This document shows positions 56,729-64,000 of a stretch of 64,000 nt of DNA, one piece after another (position 1 is the first letter of the stretch; the number at the start of each line of letters is the position of its first letter). Below the pieces are notes generated by a model. That model did no database searches. It was not told the DNA's origin and saw only the letters and a program-made list of their open reading frames with translations. The stretch is from Bostrychus sinensis. Its lineage: Eukaryota > Chordata > Actinopteri > Gobiiformes > Eleotridae. Where the stretch lies: positions 22,060,229-22,124,228 of the forward strand of contig CM036248.1 in NCBI GenBank assembly GCA_020698575.1. The letters run 5' to 3'. A program made the translations under genes and the position numbers.

Positions 56729-59700
56729 CTTAAAATCAGAAAAGGTCAAACAGTTAAGCCAACTATTTCAGTTCACAATTTTCTAAAAAATATGAGTTGA
56801 TTTTGATGTTTTTATTTTTAATCAAGTATAATGGTGTTAATGGGTATAAAAACCTAATCTACATGCAATGGTAATTTTAGAGAACAAGCTAATTAAATTA
56901 ACTTGTTTAGTAAATAAATTTTTTTTATTGGGGTTAACAATTTTGAGTAACCAAATTTTTTTTTTCATCCTTGAAGACTTGTATCTTGTATTAATTATGG
57001 TATTAGGTGTATTAGCTTTAGCCCTATAATGTCAATAAAATACCTTGTCTATGATGGAATTTGCTTACTTTCCTGGTAAAAAGTGAAGTAAATTAATCAG
57101 TCTCATTTAGTCATGAACATTTCTTTGCATTTAAATACAGTAAATTGTCAGTGTTCTTGTCTTACCATTGGTAGACAAAGAGTCCAGCCATAATCAGAAC
57201 TGATGCCATATCCACTGTAAGCCATATTATTTGGTAAAGTGTGCGTGTCTGCAACACATGCCCACAGGGTCAGAGTCTTATCCTAATAATGTGTATAAAA
57301 CCTCTATAAAACATGTATATGCATGTCCACACCCATGCACTGAACCATTAGTCTTTTGAAACTTCTGTATTCTCTATAGATTGCTCACCATAGTCCAGTC
57401 TGGGCTCTTCATATCCTTTAGGATGTGGCATGAGTTGGTGGTAACAGAGTTGGCCCCTGCACACCATAGCAATGAGAAGAGCCACCTCTCATTGACCACC
57501 CATAAGTTCACTTCAAAGCTGTTTTTTGAGAGCTCTCTGTCAAACACAAGAGTCCAAACAGTCTTTAGGGTTAGAGTGTCTTACATTATGCTAAGCTACT
57601 GCCACACTGCTATTTGTTCTCTGTTTTAAGTTGGTTTGCTCAAACATAAAGACTTCTGTTGTACCCCGGTTTTGACTAAGTGTAAAAGTACTGGTTGCCC
57701 AAGGCTCTATAAGCTGAAACTCTATATTCAGTACCTGCCTCAGCATGCTGCAGGTGATACAAACAATGAAAGTGTATGACCAGTAGCACTAATGCATACA
57801 GGAATGTTTTTTGTTCAATAACTTCTTATAATAGTTTTCAGAATATTACCTGATTTCTGTTGTACTAATCTTGCTGTATTTCAAGTTCAAGCGGTTTCCT
57901 TTTTGGTGATTCATATAATCTACATTATCATAGACCTGAATGAAGTCTGGAGCTTTTTTGCGGACATAACCTTTTCCTTTTGATGGAAGCCAGTGCACCT
58001 GTAAGAACAAAAGTTAAAATGTTAAAAATGCATTAAATATAAGGTAATTTGTCTACAACAGACTTTGATCTACAACGGACTTACTAGACTTGGGTCAATA
58101 CCAGACTGCAGAATGGTGGTCACTGTGTCAGCCGTATCATATTCTTCATTTGGACTGTACAGATCAAACATTACAGAGATGTTGTGCTGCTTAGCGAGGT
58201 TCAGGAGCTGCAGTAAAGAGGGAATTGTCTGATTTCTGGCCAATTCCTTGTCATCGTCAGAGAGTTGTGAAACAGTTTGAAAGGGATCAGTCTGCAAATG
58301 AGGAGGTTAAAGACGTTACAGTTGTTTATATAGAATGCTCATATAATAAGATATACAGATTGTTATCGCTGAGTTCCTCACCTTGATAAACCATTCACCT
58401 GCATTCAGACTCTGATATTCAGCCCAAGTCAGACTGTTGCTCTTGCTCAGATCTTTGTCTGGAAACTTCTCCTTAGCATTTGTCGTTCTCAATAGAAAAT
58501 TTGAATTGTTGTCATGCATCAGAAAGGGGACTCTGTCCTTACTGGGTTAATAACATTAAATATTCAAATAATAACAGTTTGCAGCTGCAAAATGCAGACC
58601 AGATGAGACAATAAATAATTGATAATAACCAATTTTGAATGTACCTGAGCTGTACATCTGTCTCAAAAGCTATGACTCCACACAATATGCTCCGAGTGAA
58701 TGACATCATGGTGTTTTCCGGGGCCAGCTAAACATAGTAAAGACAGGTTTTCTGTTGACTATACAACCAGTACTAAAAATGGGACTGCTCCTCAGTACAT
58801 TACAGATCTGCTAACCCCACACACTGGCCCTCGGTCTCTCAGGTCTAACTCCCACCACCTACTGTCTGTTCCCTGTCTTACCTTAAAACTAAGGGAGACC
58901 GTGCCTTTTCTGTTGCCACACCCAAACTTTGGAATGACCTCCCACTAAACATCAGAATCTGCACCTCCATAGATTATTTTAAGTTACTACTAAAATCGCA
59001 TTTTTATAATCTGACATTTAACTGCCTCTAAGTGTGTATCTGTAACTGACTGTTCAACATTGTGCTACTCTTCACATCATATTTTATTTTCAACCGTGTA
59101 TTCTTATTTTTGTTTTTAAATTGTCTCTTTTATGTTATATTGACTGTGAATCTTAGTGGGTTTAATTAATTGATTGTAAAGCACTTTGGTGCAAAATTCT
59201 GTTGTCTGAAATGTGCTATACAAATAAAATGGCTTAGCTGGCTAAAAACACACTTTTTTCTTTTAGCTTTCTACTGTATATTTAAGTGTTTGCTGAATAT
59301 TTATAATATATGCTGCCACTGCTGGTTTGGTAGATACAATAGTGGCATAGTTACACAAGTATACAGTAAAAGAGAACAACACAGGCAATACTCACCATAG
59401 GTGCCCCTCGATGCCCTATGAGCTTTGGTTTGTCAGGTAAGAGGTGCTTCTCTATGAAACAAGGAGACTGGATACATGAGGGGCACAGAAAGATGGCTAT
59501 GGACACCATCGCAAATGTTACTCCAATGAAATACCTGGAAACTGTAAAAAGTAAAAGGTGGAAATTATTTCAATAGCTTACACTTCCACAATAAAGAGAA
59601 AAAAAAATCATTCTATACTTTTCTATACTACAAAAGATCATGAAGACTATAAATGACAACTTGTACTTACATCTTTGGTCAGTGGTGAAGATAACTTGAA

Positions 59701-61028
59701 AAACAAGTTTACTCAGTAGTGTCAAGGCTCCAACTGCACCAAACTGCAAAAAGGGAGCTGTGGCCTGCCAAGAGGATTAAAAACCATATAGCAGACTCTT
59801 TACAAAAACATTTCAGTACACATTTAACATTATAGAGTAAGATTCAAGAATATTCTTCTCTCTCACCTCTAGTGAGAGCTGAACAGTCAGCCATTCTTGT
59901 TGCCACATAAAACTGATTCCTGCAACTCCAGCACCAATGAATATAATGCCAAAGAAAAGAAAAATCTGGAAAAGACAATAATAAACAATTTTAACAACAT
60001 TATTTAAAAGAATCAAATAAATTGTGAAATAGTAAAATATTTCCAGTACCTTGTGTATCCAGTGTAGATTTAGTGGTTCTTTTAAAGCAACTTGGATCAA
60101 GGCAAACAGCTATAATAAAAATACATATTGGACAAATTACATTTATATAGATTATATGTGATTAAGCCACATTAATATAGGTAATTCTTTCTCACCAGCA
60201 GGAGGACACTAAAAGTGGTTAACAATGCCGAAAGAACCATCAGTACCATAAACCAGTTTATCCACAGTTGCAGGGCCATGAAACCTTTCCTTTTAGTAGA
60301 ACAATAGAGGGCACTGTGAGGTTAACGGGTTAAAGGTCACCAAATCACAACCATAAGAGGAAAAGACATCCAAAAAAGCTGTTGGACTATGCTCACTCAC
60401 CAGTTAACATCTTCTTGATCATTGTAACTCACAAGACAAATGTACATCCAACACAGAGCTACTACGGTAACCACGGCCACAATGGAGAACCAGCAGCATG
60501 CTTTCTATATAAAATACATATAAATATTTTTAGAGTAAATGCATTGGTAGGTCTGAGTTTAGTAGAAATTTGTCATATTAATTACAATGACCTCTATCAC
60601 AATCTTTCACCATTAACCATACACCACTTTGAATACAAAAGGCTTCAAATTAAAGAACTCAAATCCAAAATCCACCCCATTATAATGCTTTCCCAGAGTC
60701 TGTAAATACCTGTTAGGGCTTGCAAGTTTATTTATTTGACCAAGAACAAGATTTTCAACCTTTCAATCATCACTTTGTATTGACAATTTTATAAGACCAT
60801 GACATTAGTTTGAAAGAATGACTGGTAATTGGCAAGGTGGCAAAATAGATTAAGTCTGATGATATGTTAATCCAAGTTCACCAAGAATTTGCAGCACCAT
60901 TTCAGGGAACATAAAGTGAAAAAATATAACGTGATACTAACTTGTTTGCTAGTTTCAAGTGGTTCTCCGCAGTGGCAGCTGTACAAGGTCCTGGTGCAGA
61001 CAATACAGCAACTTTTGCAGTTCGACAT
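56650..61028 (-). CDS. gdpd2: gdpd2 (GDE3) gene, complete coding span, 12 coding exons
   Basis: Glycerophosphodiester phosphodiesterase domain-containing protein. The mammalian protein is a multi-pass plasma-membrane enzyme with its catalytic domain outside the cell; it cleaves glycerophosphoinositol and promotes osteoblast differentiation. The joined exons give about 530 residues (human GDPD2: 539). The N-terminus is Cys-rich (about 1-25) and five membrane segments follow (about 34-55, 75-95, 116-136, 153-175, 183-203). The ectodomain (about 205-480) carries HRGAPMLAPENT (223-234), FETDV (249-253) and FLMHD (262-266): the two catalytic His and the acidic metal ligands of the GDPD fold. A last membrane helix (about 484-503) and a short basic tail complete it. 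LYSCHC near the start and FSLLWCAG...SVTTN near the end identify GDPD2 rather than GDPD4/5. The order with dlg3 fits human Xq13.1. All junctions keep frame. Confidence 0.95.
57166..57248 (-). CDS. gdpd2: gdpd2 exon 11: last membrane helix
   Basis: It is bounded by gttgcag above 57248 and gtaag below 57166. It reads TRTLYQIIWLTVDMASVLIM then AGLFVYQ plus two bases (phase 0 in, phase 2 out). It matches human TYLIIWVITNCVSTMLLLWTF in place and hydrophobicity. Confidence 0.9.
57389..57536 (-). CDS. gdpd2: gdpd2 exon 10: end of catalytic domain
   Basis: It is bounded by tttgacag above 57536 and gtgagc below 57389. It reads R-ELSKNSFEVNLWVVNERWLF then SLLWCAGANSVTTNSCHILK and DMKSPDWTM (phase 2 in, phase 0 out). 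VNLWVVN and SVTTN are the last strands of the GDPD barrel. Confidence 0.94.
57850..57998 (-). CDS. gdpd2: gdpd2 exon 9: catalytic barrel
   Basis: It is bounded by tcttacag above 57998 and gtaata below 57850. It reads VHWLPSKGKGYVRKKAPDFI then QVYDNVDYMNHQKGNRLNLK and YSKISTTEI plus two bases (phase 0 in, phase 2 out). Human has FWLPDEDRANVQRRAPGMRQIYG at this place. Confidence 0.93.
58085..58291 (-). CDS. gdpd2: gdpd2 exon 8: catalytic barrel
   Basis: It is bounded by catttgcag above 58291 and gtaagt below 58085. 69 codons, phase 0 in and out, reading TDPFQTVSQLSDDDKELARN, then QTIPSLLQLLNLAKQHNISV and MFDLYSPNEEYDTADTVTTI. QTIPSLLQLL and ISVMFDL are typical middle strands and helices of GDPD domains. 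NQT and NIS are possible N-glycosylation sites. Confidence 0.95.
58382..58541 (-). CDS. gdpd2: gdpd2 exon 7: second catalytic His
   Basis: It is bounded by taacccag above 58541 and gtgagg below 58382. With two carried bases it reads S-KDRVPFLMHDNNSNFLLRTT, then NAKEKFPDKDLSKSNSLTWA and EYQSLNAGEWFIK (phase 2 in, phase 0 out). The His of FLMHD is the second catalytic His of the family. Confidence 0.96.
58645..58727 (-). CDS. gdpd2: gdpd2 exon 6: metal-ligand region
   Basis: It is bounded by tatgtttag above 58727 and gtacat below 58645. It reads LAPENTMMSFTRSILCGVIA then FETDVQL plus two bases (phase 0 in, phase 2 out). The Glu of PENT and the E and D of FETDV are the expected metal ligands. 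Confidence 0.96.
58740..59240 (+). mobile_element. LINE 3' end (L2/CR1-like) in gdpd2 intron
   Basis: A plus-strand frame has TDLLTPHTGPRSLRSNSHHL and a PNFGMTSH-type end. It is followed by a tail (ttgtaaagcactttggtgca ... gtgctatacaaataaaatgg), the usual 3' end of fish L2-like LINEs. The copy is 5'-truncated, sits antisense to gdpd2 and starts about 12 bp beyond the exon 6 acceptor, so it supplies part of that acceptor's upstream region. Confidence 0.75.
59396..59541 (-). CDS. gdpd2: gdpd2 exon 5: fifth membrane segment and first catalytic His
   Basis: It is bounded by ctttttacag above 59541 and gtgag below 59396. With one carried base it reads F-SRYFIGVTFAMVSIAIFLCP, then SCIQSPCFIEKHLLPDKPKL and IGHRGAPM (phase 1 in, phase 0 out). 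GHRGAP holds the first catalytic His and the Arg of the GDPD signature. Confidence 0.95.
59671..59764 (-). CDS. gdpd2: gdpd2 exon 4: fourth membrane segment
   Basis: It is bounded by ctcttggcag above 59764 and gtaagt below 59671. It reads ATAPFLQFGAVGALTLLSKL then VFQVIFTTDQR plus one base (phase 0 in, phase 1 out). Human has ATAPFLHIGAAAGIALLAW. Confidence 0.94.
59867..59965 (-). CDS. gdpd2: gdpd2 exon 3: third membrane segment
   Basis: It is bounded by cttttccag above 59965 and gtgaga below 59867. It reads IFLFFGIIFIGAGVAGISFM then WQQEWLTVQLSLE, phase 0 in and out. WQQEW is shared with human GDPD2. Exons are numbered so that 2a, 2b and 2c cover the preceding three short coding exons. Confidence 0.95.
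60050..60109 (-). CDS. gdpd2: gdpd2 exon 2c
   Basis: It is bounded by ttattatag above 60109 and gtactg below 60050. It reads LFALIQVALKEPLNLHWIHK, phase 0 in and out. Human has LRLCRQPLHLHSLHK at this place, an intracellular loop after the second membrane segment. Confidence 0.92.
60196..60289 (-). CDS. gdpd2: gdpd2 exon 2b: second membrane segment
   Basis: It is bounded by tactaaaag above 60289 and gtgag below 60196. With two carried bases it reads W-KGFMALQLWINWFMVLMVLS then ALLTTFSVLLL (phase 2 in, phase 0 out). Confidence 0.9.
60401..60504 (-). CDS. gdpd2: gdpd2 exon 2a: first membrane segment
   Basis: It is bounded by tttatatag above 60504 and gtgagt below 60401. It reads KACCWFSIVAVVTVVALCWM then YICLVSYNDQEDVN plus two bases (phase 0 in, phase 2 out). 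Human CDCIWFGLLFLTFLLSLSWL occupies this place. Confidence 0.9.
60942..61028 (-). CDS. gdpd2: gdpd2 exon 1: start codon, Cys-rich N-terminus
   Basis: ATG at 61028 has G at -3. 29 codons, MSNCKSCCIVCTRTLYSCHC then GEPLETSKQ, then the donor gttagt below 60942; phase 0 out. Human starts MAESPGCCSVWARCLHCLYSCH. The many Cys could be palmitoylated. Confidence 0.88.
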
Positions 61029-62019
61029 CACCTCTTGTGCTTATGTGGGGTGGCTTCCTCTGCAGTCCCAGAGTAAACACTGAATACATGAAATCTGACG
61101 TTGGACCCAAGTAATGGAGTGGTTCAAAATCCCTCTAAAACCTAAAAAAAGCAGGGGATATAAAGCAAATGAAAAAGAGAGTTTGCCGGTATTAAGGCAA
61201 TGCTCAGTAACAGCATAATAGGTATCAATAGACCCTTGTCCGCGGGATGGGGAAAGGGGGTGGGGTAGAGTGGGACTATAGCCACTGGCAGCAGTTACAA
61301 TGGCCAGCACCACAGGGAATACAGAGTAGAGCACCGACTGGCTGAGAAATGAAGTCAGACTGTTCTGGCCTTACCAACACAAACAGAGACAGTGACAAGC
61401 ACATCTGCACACTGATAGAGAAGTGGAGGAAAAGAAATCAACAAAAAGTAAACTGTTTCAACAGCAATTGACTGATATTTCAACGAGAAATATAAACATT
61501 TGTGATGAAATAAAGATACATGCGACATGTTTAGACACATATCCCAACAAGATTTGTTTGAACAAGCTGAGGCATGAAATTCGGTAAGTGTCACCAGGTC
61601 TCAAAACTCTGCAGACATGTGGGATTGTACCAGTATTTTTTCTTTTCCACCGATGCGAGAAGTTGAGCAATAAAGGTTTCTGTTGGGGAACTGAAAACCA
61701 ATATTACCTGATTTAACCTTGGGCCTTTGCCAGAATTGAATAAGTTTGTATTTAAGTTCAAGGTTTATATTTCTTTATCACATATCAAAGATGACATGCA
61801 GACGTTAGACTTTACAAATTGGTTCTCCAAATTGTTAATAAGTAATACTGGCACATCTGGACAAAGTAACAACTACAGGTGTCAGTCACTAAAAAGAAAC
61901 ACTACAAAAGAAACTAGGCCTATATAAATAATGTCCCCATTGAAATGCTACAATCAGTGAAACAAATTTTACATTTGGGTGCATGAGAACAGTGTAACTT
62001 TAAATGCACCCGTTCTGCA

Positions 62020-62280
62020 TCACGTGGGATAAAAATACGTTAAATGATTCTTACTCATCTTACATCGTCTTTGCCAGACACGTGACCAAAACGCGGCGGG
62101 GGGCCTCAATATGGCCCAAAGTGAATACAAACGAATGATAGAAACGGTATTGAGCAGCGCGTATATCCTACATTTTCTAGCTTTACTGTTAGAGCTTAAG
62201 TGACAACAAGACTACAGCTATGCCTGCACTGATATTCAGGTCAGTAGTCTCCTCTCCGACCCTGTTGCAAATAAACCATT
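62020..62280. promoter_or_regulatory. CpG-rich patch with E-boxes, possible promoter
   Basis: Contains CACGTG at 62021 and 62079, then gcggcggggggcc. On the plus strand an ATG followed by a donor-like sequence (atgcctgcactgatattcag then gtcagt, 62220-62245) might begin a divergent gene, but no second exon could be found. It could equally serve gdpd2. Confidence 0.3.
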
Positions 62281-63155
62281 TACACTCACTCTGTAGGTCA
62301 GTGGTACTAAAATAACTATGTGATCATCAGCTGTTACATTCATAATAAGTTTTTTACACAGTTCATGCTGTAATGTGTGGGCCATTACTAGGTAATATAT
62401 ATCAATAGTAGCTTCTTAGGTCTGAACTAGCAAATAGCTTCCATTTTAAAGCAGCTGCATTAATCCAGAGCGTTATGATCGTGTGAAGTAAAATATTTAT
62501 TAATACACAATGTTTTAACGTATCTATAAATAGCCTAGTGAGCACCCGTTGCAGTTTATTAAACGTTTTTTTTTTACCTACAAATATGCCAACATCACGT
62601 GATTAAAAGCGTCGGCAAAATAGCGTCAGTGTCCAAACCATTCAGTACACAGTGCACTAGTGCTGCAGTAAAAAGCAACAAGTTTATAGACTGATTGAGG
62701 GAGATTTGGAGCTTTCAGAGTTGAGCCCACTGACTGTCTTTGTCCCTTATACACTGGGGGAAAACTGTCATTTGCTTCCCAAGTTGGCGATAAAAACCCA
62801 AAATACACACGTGTGACGTCTGGCATTAACCGATTGTATTACTAACTATAGGTCTGTATAAATATTTTTTGAAGAACCAATCTGCATTGTAGGTCCACTA
62901 AAATTTGATTCAAGTTTACTAATCTACATGATTTTCAATTATTTAATTAATTTTAAAAAATAGTCTCTAATTTGCTAAGTTGCTTCACTTATTGTAAAGT
63001 AAACTGTAATTAGACAAACATGCAGTTGTGATGAAACGTGATGAAAGAAATCAAATTGGTCTAACTAACTGATGTAGTGACTGATGAATGAGCAAAATAT
63101 AAAGGCACTAGAAAGACCTTGACCCTGGAGAGAGACACATCTGTCTATCTTACCT

Positions 63156-63330
63156 TAGCCCATAACCTGGAGTCGTCCAGAGATGTCGGTCCTTTTGTCA
63201 GGCACTTGTTGCTCGCCAGTTCGCATCTTGTAGTCTCCCTGCGGAGCCTCCTCGGGCTGGGAACACGTGGGTTGAATGTGAATGGCTCACATGAATGGTT
63301 CCCTGAATAAAGGGGTGTCGACTCTAAAGG
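63156..63330 (-). promoter_or_regulatory. Possible gdpd2 noncoding first exon and promoter
   Basis: On the minus strand a CpG-containing stretch ends in a consensus donor, GGCTAAG then gtaaga, near 63155. It contains a 23-codon upstream frame (MRTGEQQVPDKRTDISGRLQ...). Splicing to the acceptor near 61060 would give a gdpd2 leader. Weak evidence. Confidence 0.28.
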
Positions 63331-64000
63331 GGAGGGTCCGAAAACTACCGCAGGTAGTGTAAGTAAGAGGTTTGACAGTGACAGTGCAAGCTAAAAGGCA
63401 GTAGCATTCAGGAGCCAAAATGAACAAACCAGTTTGAGCTGTCTCTAGTGCGAGAGAACCGAAACGAAAAAAGTACTCTAGTTTTTACTTCTAACTGCTT
63501 ATTATTCCAACAGTCCACCGTAAAATTATTTTGGAACAATTTCCAATTTGGAACAGCAATTTCCAATTTGGAATAGCACAGAAAATGTTTTCATTTAAAG
63601 CAGATAAAATTTGAACTGTCCACCCTTTTAATCTAGCTCGGAACATTAGACCTATTTATGGAGGATTAAAAGTGCCAAAATGAAATAAATAAATACATCA
63701 TTAAATAATTAATTAAATGTGTCATTAATTAATTAAATTTGTCCATAATTAATTAAAAAGCAATTCATTTTATTAAAAAAAAACATATATATTTATTTCA
63801 CTATTTATTTAATTATTTCATGGTCCTCAGCTGCAGCGCATCATGAATTAATTTTATCTGTCAACCTCATCCATCAAAGTCAGAGGGCGGGTCTAACACC
63901 TGATTGGTTGCACTGCACATCAAATCGAGACCAATCTATCCCAGATAATGGATCAGTGGCGAGCTAGTGTACGCACCCCCAATACACTAGGTGACGATAT

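Larger units (their letters stand above)
61029..64000. other. DNA upstream of gdpd2: no proven gene
   Basis: A possible acceptor (gggactgcag, about 61060) in the gdpd2 leader suggests an upstream noncoding exon. Five CACGTG boxes lie at 62021, 62079, 62596, 62808 and 63264. A tandem aatttccaatttggaacagc unit lies at about 63537-63575, and AT-rich taattaattaaa repeats at 63690-63830. The right end (63840-64000) is unassigned. Confidence 0.5.

Noticed and set aside
62220..62245. Start of a divergent plus-strand gene (ATG then a donor-like gtcagt)
   Set aside because: Only seven codons and no second exon could be identified; kept only as a possible promoter patch.
63119..63310. 63-residue plus-strand frame near an aataaa
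   Set aside because: No recognisable domain; more likely opposite to a gdpd2 leader exon.
1..64000. CRISPR arrays, bacterial operons, viral genes
   Set aside because: No regularly spaced repeats; all supported genes are split vertebrate genes; reverse transcriptase fragments belong to LINEs, and no retroviral gag/pol/env was seen.

Overview
This is a piece of a teleost fish nuclear genome. The evidence is split genes with GT-AG introns, AT-rich introns, fish-type Tc1 and hAT-like DNA transposons, tRNA-derived SINEs and LINE fragments. The order dlg3-gdpd2 on one strand matches the DLG3/GDPD2 neighbourhood of human Xq13.1 (family knowledge, not searched). I cannot name the species.

Two protein-coding genes are supported, both on the minus strand. 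gdpd2 (56650-61028 for the coding part) is complete: twelve coding exons joined in frame give about 530 residues, a multi-pass membrane glycerophosphodiester phosphodiesterase (GDE3). Downstream of it, less than 1 kb from its poly(A) signal, begins dlg3 (SAP102), which fills 1-55691 and runs off the left edge inside its SH3 domain. In the window dlg3 encodes the N-terminus, PDZ1, PDZ2, PDZ3, the linker and most of SH3. The rest of SH3, the hook and the guanylate-kinase-like domain lie outside.

The most interesting result is the dlg3 exon set. Besides the known Cys/His-rich SAP102 first exon (39424-39789), there are four upstream exons (55676-55691, 54988-55119, 49433-49518, 45260-45376). They join in frame into an L27-domain N-terminus like that of DLG1/SAP97 and the beta forms of DLG2 and DLG4. 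There is also an 18-codon cassette (23715-23768) that fits the SAP102 I1 insert, and a so far unnamed 42-codon in-frame cassette (16070-16195) between PDZ2 and PDZ3 that resembles the long DLG2-type insert. A CpG-rich, promoter-like patch with a strong splice donor (about 7890-8330) could start a short SH3-GK transcript.

Layout: 1-4155 SH3 and linker exons, with a Tc1 element nested in an older repeat; 4156-10555 intron with the CpG patch, a terminal-inverted-repeat element and a SINE; 10556-23407 PDZ exons, with a deleted Tc1 copy and several miniature DNA transposons between them; 23715-39423 the large intron behind the SAP102 first exon; 39424-40800 that exon, leader and promoter; 40900-55691 the L27 half of the gene with a 5'-inverted LINE and SINEs; 56522-61028 gdpd2; 61029-64000 upstream DNA with a cluster of CACGTG boxes and no gene I can prove.

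Exon borders were read by eye from splice consensus and reading-frame continuity. Transcript use, expression and species are inference.
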